Below are positions 8,243 to 15,458 of a stretch of 45,603 bases of DNA, in pieces (positions within the stretch are counted from its first letter, which is position 1; each line of letters begins with the position of its first letter). The stretch comes from Acidobacteria bacterium RIFCSPLOWO2_02_FULL_65_29 (GTDB taxonomy: Bacteria; Acidobacteriota; Vicinamibacteria; Vicinamibacterales; CAVVIG01): assembly GCA_001767435.1 (NCBI GenBank), contig MEKT01000016.1, positions 106,783 to 152,385 of the forward strand. Reading direction: 5' to 3'. The notes under the pieces are model-generated. The model ran no database searches. It saw only the letters and a list, made by a program, of their open reading frames with translations, and was not told where the DNA came from. The position numbers and the translations under genes are program-made.

Positions 8243-8256
8243 GCGCCAGACGGGTG
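8188..8256 (+). other. attC-like integron recombination site 2
   Basis: The left core GTCTAGC (8188-8194) differs from RYYYAAC at one base. The left arm (8197-8216) pairs with the right arm (8230-8247) as GGCGCT / CAGCC / ACGGCGC, with a single extra G bulged after the first block and another after the second, all on the left arm. This two-bulge pattern is what integron integrases recognise, and it matches site 1. The right core has decayed (CGGGTGA in place of GTTRRRY). With site 1 it encloses the DUF4160-DUF2442 cassette. Confidence 0.72.
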
Positions 8257-8727
8257 AGCCGCAGCCATACAATGACGCCTCGTTCTCGCCCGGCCGCACC
8301 CATCTTCGCGGTGCGGACGAGCGCCACGGGCGACATCAGCCTCGCCGAGGGCATCCAGACCAGCGCCCACGTCGCCTGGAGTCAGCAACGAGAAGGCGCC
8401 TACATGCAAACGCCGGTCGTCTACGGCGGTCATCTCTACGTCTGTCGAGACAACGGCGTCCTGAGTGTGTATGAAGCGGCGACAGGCAAGCGCCTGTATC
8501 AGCAGCGTCTCGGCGAGGGCCGCACCAGCTTCTCGGCTTCGGCTGTGGGCGGCGATGGGAAGCTCTACTACTCGAGCGAAGACGGATCGGTCTTCGTCAT
8601 CAAGGCCGGACCGATGTTCGAGCAGCTTGCGGAGAACGTCATGGGCGAGACGGCCATGGCGACGCCAGCGATCTCCGAAGGGATCATCTTCAGAACGCGC
8701 ACGCGTCTGGTCGCAGTCGGCAGGTAG
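8254..8727 (+). pseudogene. 3' fragment of a PQQ-like beta-propeller protein gene
   Basis: From about 8290 the translation matches the C-terminal third of a secreted PQQ-repeat (BamB-like) beta-propeller: AWSQQREGAYMQTPVVYGGHLYVCRDNGVLSVYEAATGKRLYQQRL and later GETAMATPAISEGIIFRTRTRLVAVGR. Complete members exceed 400 residues and start with a signal peptide; here only ~145 residues remain, and the first 12 are unrelated. The fragment begins about 40 bp beyond attC-like site 2, so its 5' part was probably removed in the rearrangement that left the cassette here. There is no plausible start with ribosome binding site. I take it as non-functional. Confidence 0.72.
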
Positions 8728-8839
8728 CGCGGGTCGGGCGAAAACTGTCGGAGGCAACCGGGGTGGAAAGTGATTTCGCGCGTCCTGGAGTTCTGGCGGT
8801 GCTTGTTCGACAGGGGCATTACCTCACAGGAGCTAGACC

Positions 8840-9575
8840 ATGAAATTCTCGCCGGCCGTCCTTGTAGGAATTCTGCTGTGCGGTGTCGTAGGCGCGGCTC
8901 AACAACGCCCTGCCGCTGACCCAGCCCTCGATCCGAAAACGCTGGAAGCCGCGCTGGCGGCCAAATCCCAAGGCGCCGAGGCTGAACGTCTGGCCGAGCG
9001 TATCGGAAGCGCCTTCGGAGGCCGGGACGCGCTATTGCGAGGCGCCGCGCCAAAGATAGACGAATTGAGCGTCGCTTGGGCGCTGGAGCTCGCCGAGCCG
9101 CTGCCACCCGCGCGGCCGCGCCCAGGGTCGCTCGCGACACCGACAACGCCAGCTGATGCAGGTGGGCACCACCGGGGTCTATGCGCTCGTCAGAACGCTT
9201 TCGCATGGAACGGCTTACACGTGGCACTACGAGGCCGGCAATCGCCGCTTCGGCGGATCTCAACTCGAAGTATGGGAAACGCATCCCGACAGCCGCGAGC
9301 ATCCCGGCGTGCCGAAGGGGATCGTCAAACAGATGCCGCCGTGGGAGAGCAAGATTTTCAACGGGACGAAGCGTGATTGGTGGATTTACGTGCCGGCACA
9401 ATATCGCGCGGAGAATCCCGCGGCCGTCATGGTCTTTCAGGACGGCAACCGTCCGAGAACCTGGGCGCCAACCGTCTTCGACAATCTGATCGCAAAGAAA
9501 GACATGCCCGTCACCGTCGGCGTGTTCATCGAGCCGGGCGGAACGAAGGTGCCGAGAGACAATCGCAGTTTCGGC
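8840..9575 (+). pseudogene. Enterochelin-esterase-like secreted hydrolase, frameshifted and truncated
   Basis: The start is good: AGGAG at 8830-8834, ATG at 8840, and a signal peptide (MKFSPAVLVGILLCGVVGAAQQ). The frame stays open to 9376, but family similarity jumps to another frame between about 9115 and 9156. The second frame continues with MQVGTTGVYALVRTLSHGTAYTWHYE, DWWIYVPAQY, AAVMVFQDGN and MPVTVGVFIEPG, which is the esterase (alpha/beta hydrolase) fold of enterochelin-esterase relatives. At about 9575 similarity ends inside NRSFG, where the 68-bp dispersed repeat begins; the catalytic serine and histidine regions are absent. There is at least one frameshift (probably two compensating ones near 9122 and 9148) plus loss of the 3' half, so the gene is dead. 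Confidence 0.8.
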
Positions 9576-9643
9576 TTATTGGTGGACCCGGGGCCCGCGC
9601 CCGCGGCGGGGCCGAGGTATTCGGCCCCAATCATATCGGGTCG
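9576..9643. repeat. 68-bp dispersed repeat, copy 2 (in broken esterase)
   Basis: Second copy of the block at 6214-6281, gapless, 52 of 68 identical. It replaces the 3' half of the esterase gene. A TATGAT on the minus strand and a hairpin (GGGGCCGAGGTATTCGGCCCC) fall in this copy. 9644-9703 shows nothing further. Confidence 0.7.
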
Positions 9644-9703
9644 GCGTCGGCCATGACGAGGAGGCCTCGGAACGCGCAACTCGCGCTGACGCCCCGCGAC
9701 GCG

Positions 9704-9709
9704 TAGAAT
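9704..9709 (+). promoter_or_regulatory. Putative -10 box, leaderless start of MNIO operon
   Basis: TAGAAT ends 6 nt before the ATG at 9716. There is no Shine-Dalgarno in the intervening CCCCGC or upstream. No good -35 is visible. The layout suggests a leaderless transcript for the four-gene operon. Confidence 0.35.
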
Positions 9710-9715
9710 CCCCGC

Positions 9716-10471
9716 ATGGCTTCAACCGGATCGCCAGGTTCCACAAGCGCGAATGGTGTCGCAGCCTGGCAGAGGACGCTCGACGACACCGTCGCGGCAC
9801 TCCGTGCCGCGTTGGATCACAACCTCTGCAGCGTCGTCCTCTACGGAAGCGCGGCGCGGGGCGACTTCGTGCCGAGTGTGTCCGACCTTAACGTACTGAT
9901 CGTTCTCGACGAGTCGGGCCCGACGACACATGAGGCTCTCGCCGGCGTATTGCGCAGTCGTCCGGAGGTTGACGCCTTCGCCATCGGCCGACCCGGTTTG
10001 CTGCGTACCGCGCGCGCCTTCCCTGCAAAGTTCGCAGCGATCCGACGCACCGGGCGTACTGTATACGGCCCCGACCTACTGGCGGATGTGCCGCGCTTCC
10101 CGGCGCTGGAGCGCTTCGCGGCAGAGCAGGCGCTGCGCAACGTGCGGCTGCGGCTCGTCTACAACTTCATCAGGCGCGGCGGCGACCCGCCCTCGTACAC
10201 ACGATTCGCGCTGGGTTTCGTCCCTGCGCTCCATAGCGCCTGTAACACCGCGCTCGAATTGGAGGACCAGACGATTCCCCGCGGCCGTGAGGCCCAGGCG
10301 GCGCTCTACGCGTCAGTGTTTGGCGTGGAAGCCGGCGTGCTGCGCGAGCTGGCGCAGCTCAAACAGAAACCCCAGCCGCTTAGCGCGGCCCGGGTGAGCG
10401 CCACCCACGCGCGTCTTTTCGCGCTCGTGATGGGCGCGCTCGTTTGGGCCGAGAGGCGCTGGCCGGTATGA
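9716..10471 (+). CDS. Nucleotidyltransferase-domain protein of MNIO operon
   Basis: A 251-residue protein with a Pol-beta-type nucleotidyltransferase core: VVLYGSAARGDFVPSVSDLNVLIVL (residues 40-64). The G-S pair (44-45) and first acid (D57) are present, but the position that is normally Asp/Glu two residues later is Asn (N59), so catalytic metal binding may be altered. The C-terminal two thirds are helical and not recognised. Its stop overlaps the next ATG by 4 bp (ATGA), tying it to the membrane protein and MNIO genes. The substrate is unknown. It could modify the pathway product or a tRNA, or be a regulatory pseudo-enzyme; sequence does not decide. Confidence 0.82.
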   Translation: MASTGSPGSTSANGVAAWQRTLDDTVAALRAALDHNLCSVVLYGSAARGDFVPSVSDLNVLIVLDESGPTTHEALAGVLRSRPEVDAFAIGRPGLLRTARAFPAKFAAIRRTGRTVYGPDLLADVPRFPALERFAAEQALRNVRLRLVYNFIRRGGDPPSYTRFALGFVPALHSACNTALELEDQTIPRGREAQAALYASVFGVEAGVLRELAQLKQKPQPLSAARVSATHARLFALVMGALVWAERRWPV

Positions 10472-10992
10472 CCGACGCAGAAGGTCGGCGTCACGTCCCG
10501 CTCCGCGCAGCGGACATATGGTTGGTCATCGGCGGCGGAGTTGCGCTCTATGCCCCGCTCAGTGTCATCGGTCCCGGTCTGAGCGGCCCTGCTTACCTCG
10601 GGGTCTTCGCACTGATCTGGGCACTGTTGATGGCGGCCCACGTGACTCTGCGACACGTCTGGCGCGACAGCTTCGCGGTCTCCGGCGTCGCTGCGGCCGT
10701 GCTTGCCGGGCTGGCCTTCTCCCGCTACTTCTGGGGCGTGCAACGCGGCATGCAGCGGTGGACCTTTCTCACGATCATGGCCGCGCTTGGCTGCGCGAGC
10801 TTTTTCCTGCGTGCGGACTACCCGAGCGACCACGGCGGTGCCACCTGGAGACGGTCACTTCGTCGAGACGGCCGCGCCCGTTTGTGGACGGGCGGCTGCG
10901 GCAGCGCAAGCGGCAGTTGCAGCAGTGGCGGTGGTGGCTGCGGTGGAGGCGGGTGTGGTGGAGGAGGGTGCGGCGGATGCGGCGGGGACTGA
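10468..10992 (+). CDS. Membrane protein with Gly/Cys-rich C-terminal tail, candidate MNIO substrate
   Basis: The 174-residue product starts at the ATG overlapping the upstream stop. Four hydrophobic segments (about 17-35, 41-62, 68-87, 97-113) precede a short basic linker (RRSLRRDGRAR). The last 32 residues are almost only Gly, Ser and Cys, with six Cys at 144, 151, 158, 163, 168 and 171, mostly spaced as C-GGGG-C. Glycine codons vary (GGC, GGT, GGA, GGG), which argues for selection on the peptide and against simple DNA slippage. Membrane proteins with such tails (for example TIGR04222-type proteins) are known next to DUF692 genes, and MNIO enzymes modify Cys in peptides; that this tail is the substrate is inference. 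Confidence 0.85.
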   Translation: MTDAEGRRHVPLRAADIWLVIGGGVALYAPLSVIGPGLSGPAYLGVFALIWALLMAAHVTLRHVWRDSFAVSGVAAAVLAGLAFSRYFWGVQRGMQRWTFLTIMAALGCASFFLRADYPSDHGGATWRRSLRRDGRARLWTGGCGSASGSCSSGGGGCGGGGCGGGGCGGCGGD

Positions 10993-11774
10993 TCGGCCTC
11001 GGCCACCGGCCGAGTCTGGCGCGCTGGCTGGCGGGCGGGGTACCCGAGGTGGAATGCCTCGAACTCACCGCGGAACACTTCTTCGATGCGCCGGACGCCG
11101 CGATCTCGGCGATCGGCGAGCGCTATCCCTGTTCTGTCCATGGCCTCGGCCTCTCGCTGGGCACACCAGGCCCGCTTGACTCGGCTACATTCACCGGCTA
11201 CTCACGCGTCGCACGGCTGGCCCAGGCACGCTGGGCGACAGAGCATGTCGCCTTCACGCGCGCGGGAGGCATCGATCTGGGGCATCTCAATCCTCTTGCT
11301 CCCACGCGCGACAGCCTACAGCTGCTGACCGAGCATGCCTTGGAGGTACACGAGGCGACCGGCCTCCCGGTCTGTCTGGAGAACATCACGTCGCAGCTCG
11401 AGATCGCGGGCACCATGAGCGAGCCGGAATTCCTGAACGCGCTGTGCTCGGCGCCGCACGTCGGCCTGCTGATGGACGTGACCAATCTGTTCATCAACGC
11501 GCATAACCATGGGTTCGACGCGCGGGGATGGCTGTCCGAGCTGCAGCCGGGGGTCGTCAGGCAGATTCATGTCGTGGGCTACGGGGAGCAGGGCGGACGG
11601 TTGGTGGACGATCATCGCGTGGCAATTCAGACCGAGTTGCTCGATCTAATGGCTGCCATCGCCATGCGGCACGAGGTCGAAGCCGTCATCCTGGAACGCG
11701 ACCTGGACATTCCGGGCCCGGTGGAGTTGCTCGGCGAGCTGTCTCGCGTCGGGAGATCCCTTGGCTGGAGTTGA
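10977..11774 (+). CDS. DUF692 / MNIO-family multinuclear non-heme iron oxidative enzyme
   Basis: DUF692 proteins such as MbnB are TIM-barrel enzymes with two or three iron ions that oxidatively modify cysteines of ribosomal peptides. This 265-residue member begins IGLGHRPSLARWL and has the expected ligand-type residues: H55 (SVHGLGLSLG), H90 (TEHVAF), E135 (CLENI), D167 and N170 (LLMDVTNLFINAHNHGFD), H198 (QIHVVG), D212/H213 (VDDHR) and E240 (VILERD). The ATG at 10977 lies inside the end of the Cys-tail gene (16-bp overlap) with a GGAGG site in that gene. Such tight coupling supports enzyme and substrate being made together. The partner protein follows with a further overlap. Confidence 0.9.
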   Translation: MRRGLIGLGHRPSLARWLAGGVPEVECLELTAEHFFDAPDAAISAIGERYPCSVHGLGLSLGTPGPLDSATFTGYSRVARLAQARWATEHVAFTRAGGIDLGHLNPLAPTRDSLQLLTEHALEVHEATGLPVCLENITSQLEIAGTMSEPEFLNALCSAPHVGLLMDVTNLFINAHNHGFDARGWLSELQPGVVRQIHVVGYGEQGGRLVDDHRVAIQTELLDLMAAIAMRHEVEAVILERDLDIPGPVELLGELSRVGRSLGWS

Positions 11775-12291
11775 GCTGACGTCGGCACTGGCTCGTCTGC
11801 TGAGCGACCGCACACTGCGTCTGCGCTTCAACGCCGATCGAGGTGAGGTCGCTCGCGAGTTGGAACTGACGACGCGCGATGCCGCCATCCTCTGCGCGGT
11901 CGACGCGGCGGGGTTGGAGGCTCAGGCACAGACGCTCCTCGACAAGCGCCGCAGCGAAGCCACGCGGATCATGCCGCGAACCTGGAAGCTGCTGGCCCCC
12001 GCGGGGACGGGGCTCTTCGAAGAGTACGCCTCTGACCACTGGCCCACGGGCCACCTGCGCCATCCGATGGACGCATTGGCCTTCATGCGCTTCCTGGTTG
12101 AGCGTGGCCTGCCGCACGATCGGATCGAGCGGCTGCGGATGGAGACGCGCCTCTCGGATCGGCGCCGTCGCATCAGCGTCGTGCCGAGCGGGAGCCGCTG
12201 GAAGCTGCCGGCGCTCTACGTTGCCTGGCTCACCCCACGAGGCTGGAGCGAGCGTCTCGTGCACGTCGGTCCCCGAGCGCGAGCGCTGTGA
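11761..12291 (+). CDS. MNIO partner protein (HvfC/MbnC-like role)
   Basis: A 176-residue soluble protein. I recognise no catalytic motif. The segment IMPRTWKLLAPAGTGLFEEYASDHWPTGHLRHPMDALAFMRFLVERG recalls partner proteins encoded beside DUF692 enzymes (DUF2063/HvfC, MbnC), which bind the peptide leader and activate the iron enzyme; this assignment rests on position and size more than on firm similarity. The start is a TTG at 11761 with GGGAG 7 nt upstream, overlapping the MNIO stop by 14 bp. It ends the operon. 12292-12400 is a short non-coding gap with a few CTACCCG-type repeats. Confidence 0.65.
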   Translation: MAGVELTSALARLLSDRTLRLRFNADRGEVARELELTTRDAAILCAVDAAGLEAQAQTLLDKRRSEATRIMPRTWKLLAPAGTGLFEEYASDHWPTGHLRHPMDALAFMRFLVERGLPHDRIERLRMETRLSDRRRRISVVPSGSRWKLPALYVAWLTPRGWSERLVHVGPRARAL

Positions 12292-12400
12292 TTCAGACGA
12301 AAAGCAAACTCGATCTGCCGACCCGACCCGCCCTGCCTCATCTACCAGAGCTACGTGGCTTACCCGACCTACCCGGCTTACCCGACCTGGCGGCCGAGTG

Positions 12401-15286
12401 TCAGTTGTTGTTCGTCGTGGCGGATCGCGCGGCGCCCTGCATGGGACTCGGCCCGCCTCGAAGCGTGAGCAGATAGTCGCGGATGGCGCGAACCTGCGCC
12501 TCGGCGCTGCCGCCCATCTCGGTATAGTACGACTTCGGGTAGTCGGGCCAGAAGGCCGGCATGCGCGTGCCCGGGAGTATGGTTGCGGGCACTCGCAGCC
12601 ACTGCAGGATCCAATCCGGCTGCAGCCGTTCGGCGGACATGCGCAGGTCGGGCGCGAGGTTCGATGTCGGCTGGTCCTTGGGAATCGCGCCCAGCACGTG
12701 GCACTGCTGACACTTCAGCAGATCGAACAGCGCTTTGCTGCCCGCGTCCGCCCCGACCGACGCGCTGACGACCTCATGCGTCTGGAACGGACCGATGGTG
12801 TTCGAGATCGCGCCGAAGTATCGGATCACGCCGTTCCAGCCCGCGTCGTCGAGGCCGAAGGTCGGCATGCGCACCTCGAGCCACGGACGGATGGTGATCG
12901 GCCCGCGGAGAAACGCGTACAGCCAGTCGGGCTTGACGCGCGCGCCTTCCGGCGTCAGCATCGGCGGTCCGAGCGACGGGTCCGAGACGAGCTTGAGGAA
13001 ATCGCCGCCATCGCCTTCGATGATGTGGCACCCGACGCAGTTGCGCCGGTGGACGAGCGTCCGGCCCTGCACCAGATAGTCGTAGCGCGCGGTCTTGACC
13101 GGCATCGCCTGCGCCGGCTGAATCTCGCGCTGGAAGCTCATGATGGCCGTCAGCAGGCGGCTGATCTCTTCGTCGGCGAAATCGAAGTTCGGCATGCGCA
13201 GCTTGTCGAGCGGCTGCAGCACACGCCCCTGATCGAAGATGCGCGGATCGTGCAGCTTGGTCCTGAACCATTCGATCTTCGAGGTGTGCGGAATCCCCTC
13301 GACAAACGCGAAGTCGAGGCGCGAGACGAGCTTGCTGCCCTCCTCGGAGAGCTCGGTGCCAATGGGCCGCGTCGTCTCGAAGCCCTTGATCTCGTGGCAG
13401 CTGTAGCAGCCGTACCGGTTGATCACGAGCCGTCCCAGTTCGACCTGCTTGGCCTTCGCGTCGAGCTTCGAGACAGCGGCCTTGGCGTCCTCGAACGGCA
13501 TCAAGTTCGGGTAGTAGTAGCTCATCAAGGTCGCGTCGACCGCAGTCTGGTCTGGTGTCGCTTTGGCCGCATCGCCGCCGCCGCCTTTCAGCCCCGACAG
13601 ATACGTCGCCACGTCGGCCACTTGCGCATCGGTGAGCCGCAGGTCTGGCATGTAGGTGGCCGGGCTGTAATGCTTCGGATCGCGGACCCAGTTGTAGATC
13701 CACTCGTAGGTGGTCTTGTTGCCGATGTTCTGCAGCGGTTGGCCGAAGGTGCGGTTCGGGCCTGCCTCGACGCGCGTTTTCTCGTCCACGGCGTGGCAGC
13801 CGAGGCAACCGACCGACTTCACGATCGGCTCGCCTCGCTTGGCGTCCCCGCGAGGCGGGCTCTTCACCGCGGGCTCGTGGGGAGCAGCATTGGCGAACAG
13901 ATACGCCACGGCGGCGTCGATCTCCACTTCGTTTCGCGCCGCGTCTTCCGGCGCGCTCGAGTTCGAGTTGTACCAAACCCGTGGCATCCACGTCGTCGGC
14001 TTCACGGCCCGTGGATTGCGGAGCCACGTCTTCACCCAGTCGGGGGTCAGCTTCGAGTCGATCTTCGTCAGAATCGGCCCCGGTTTCTTGACGTCTTCGA
14101 ACCCGCGCGTCTTGTGGCACGCGTAGCAACCCGCCCGCTCGAAGGTGGCGTAGGCCACGTTGAGCTTGTCGGCCCTCGGCACGAACACTTCGCTCTTGTG
14201 GCACTTGGCGCACGACGCCTCGGTCATGTCCGCGGGCAGCATCGGAAAGTCCCACAGATGCGGCTCCTCCCAGTCGTGCTCCTCCTCCCACCTGATCTGC
14301 TTGGCTTCGCGCTCCTCCTCGTTCGCGCCGCTCGGCATGTGCGAGGCGTCACGGAAGCTCACCGACTGCCCCATGCCCTCGTGACACACCGTGCAGCCGA
14401 CCTGGTCCATCGGGTGCGGCGAGTTGCTCGCCAGGTACGTCGCCAGGTTCGGGTGCGGCTTGTACGGCTGCGGGTATTTCTCGTAGAGCGGATCGGCCCG
14501 GTCAATCGCCAGGTGGCACGTCGTGCAGCGGTCCATCTTGGCGACCCTCGTGAAGTTCACGTCGTCCACGACGTTCGGCAGCAGAATCTGCTGAATCTTG
14601 ATCGTCGGCGCCATGAAGTCGAGCAGCGGCGCGTCGCGGAAGAAGTCCTTCAGCACGCTCGGCTGCAGCACGTCCAGCCGCCTGTCGAGCCGCGTCCCTT
14701 CGGCGTGAAGCTCGGCGATCTGCTTCTGCACCGCAGCCAGCGCTCCCGTGAACTGCTCCTGCTGCTTGAGGAGCGCCCCACGCTCGGCTGTCGTCTTCTC
14801 GACGATCAGGTTGAGCCCGGCGAGCTCCCGTTCCTGGGCGGCGACCGATTCGCCCATCCTGGCGGCGCTCGAGCTGCCGGCGACGCGAGCCGCCTCGAAC
14901 TCGTAGCGGTCCTGATCGTAGGTGGCCTTGGCAAATTGCGCCGCCTGCGATTCGCGGTAGAGACGGGCCTCGACGGTCCCGAGCTGTGACTGGATCTCGC
15001 CGACTTTCTGCTGGTTCGACGCGATGTTCTGCTCGGCTTGGGCGAGTCCGGTCTCCAGCGTCTTCAGCTTGTTCTGATCGACGCCCCGCTGCGCCCTCTC
15101 GAGGCCGGCCTGCGTCACCTGGATCTCCAGGTTCACGAAACGCCGCTGCACGTTCTTCCATTCGCGGTCGTAGTCGTCCCACACCATCCAAATGGTCGAC
15201 AGGAGGAGGAAGATGCTGGACGCCGCGAAGACGACGTTCAGGAAATCGATGTTGTAGGCGTGTCCGACGCCCTTCTTGTCAGCCAT
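12401..15286 (-). CDS. Octaheme c-type cytochrome with N-terminal anchor and coiled coil
   Basis: A 961-residue cytochrome. Residues 12-35 form one membrane helix, presumably leaving the rest outside the membrane. Residues about 50-205 are a long coiled coil rich in Ala, Glu and Gln. Eight CXXCH haem sites follow at 254, 298, 359, 387, 494, 627, 750 and 859, several embedded in mono-haem cytochrome c folds with downstream Met ligands (WMPRVW, YMPDLR, RMPNF, RMPTF, RMPAFW). It lies in an operon with Rieske and split cytochrome b genes, so it most likely takes the place of cytochrome c1 and passes electrons towards a terminal acceptor. Its ATG follows immediately after the structured element 15287-15458. 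The last residues (TTNNN) are variable-looking. Confidence 0.92.
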   Translation of the reverse strand: MADKKGVGHAYNIDFLNVVFAASSIFLLLSTIWMVWDDYDREWKNVQRRFVNLEIQVTQAGLERAQRGVDQNKLKTLETGLAQAEQNIASNQQKVGEIQSQLGTVEARLYRESQAAQFAKATYDQDRYEFEAARVAGSSSAARMGESVAAQERELAGLNLIVEKTTAERGALLKQQEQFTGALAAVQKQIAELHAEGTRLDRRLDVLQPSVLKDFFRDAPLLDFMAPTIKIQQILLPNVVDDVNFTRVAKMDRCTTCHLAIDRADPLYEKYPQPYKPHPNLATYLASNSPHPMDQVGCTVCHEGMGQSVSFRDASHMPSGANEEEREAKQIRWEEEHDWEEPHLWDFPMLPADMTEASCAKCHKSEVFVPRADKLNVAYATFERAGCYACHKTRGFEDVKKPGPILTKIDSKLTPDWVKTWLRNPRAVKPTTWMPRVWYNSNSSAPEDAARNEVEIDAAVAYLFANAAPHEPAVKSPPRGDAKRGEPIVKSVGCLGCHAVDEKTRVEAGPNRTFGQPLQNIGNKTTYEWIYNWVRDPKHYSPATYMPDLRLTDAQVADVATYLSGLKGGGGDAAKATPDQTAVDATLMSYYYPNLMPFEDAKAAVSKLDAKAKQVELGRLVINRYGCYSCHEIKGFETTRPIGTELSEEGSKLVSRLDFAFVEGIPHTSKIEWFRTKLHDPRIFDQGRVLQPLDKLRMPNFDFADEEISRLLTAIMSFQREIQPAQAMPVKTARYDYLVQGRTLVHRRNCVGCHIIEGDGGDFLKLVSDPSLGPPMLTPEGARVKPDWLYAFLRGPITIRPWLEVRMPTFGLDDAGWNGVIRYFGAISNTIGPFQTHEVVSASVGADAGSKALFDLLKCQQCHVLGAIPKDQPTSNLAPDLRMSAERLQPDWILQWLRVPATILPGTRMPAFWPDYPKSYYTEMGGSAEAQVRAIRDYLLTLRGGPSPMQGAARSATTNNN

Positions 15287-15458
15287 AAGTAACGAAGCTC
15301 CGCTTCACACCTCTGAGTTGCATCGAAGTCCGTGATGGCAACGGATCTTCGTTACCAGTCGCGCGGCCGCCGGATCAGCCGCGCCTGAGACAGCTTCCAA
15401 GGCTCGCCGACAGAAACGTGCTTCATGTGTCACGATCATGGCCTCAGAAGATGTCTAG
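15287..15458 (-). ncRNA. Candidate structured leader element, copy 1 (octaheme cytochrome)
   Basis: Reading on the minus strand, 172 nt run from CTAGAC (which includes the stop codon of the upstream cytochrome b gene) to the base before the octaheme ATG. The first ~113 positions are about 80% identical to 35386-35498. Helices supported by both copies are TTCTGAGGC with GCCTTGGAA (all pairs kept, two by G-U), GCGCGGC with the following GGCCGCGC, and GTAACGAAG with the terminal CTTCGTTAC. The last helix closes over a GGAG that could serve as ribosome binding site. It may be a cis-regulatory RNA or a mobile leader. No ligand or factor is known. Confidence 0.55.

Noticed and set aside
8254-8727. 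Second integron cassette carrying a complete gene
   Set aside because: The protein similarity is only the C-terminal part of a propeller, and no third attC-like site was found after its stop at 8727.
9156-9656. Intact second esterase gene
   Set aside because: The ATG at 9156 lies in the middle of the esterase fold, just after the frame switch. It is the continuation of the gene starting at 8840 and lacks the catalytic C-terminal half.
11879-14989. A 1036-codon open frame on the plus strand
   Set aside because: It is antisense to the octaheme cytochrome and partner gene, has no recognisable domain, and is Arg/His-rich as expected from reading GC-rich genes backwards. The same holds for long plus-strand frames at 3124-4590, 21824-23590 and 24783-26129.
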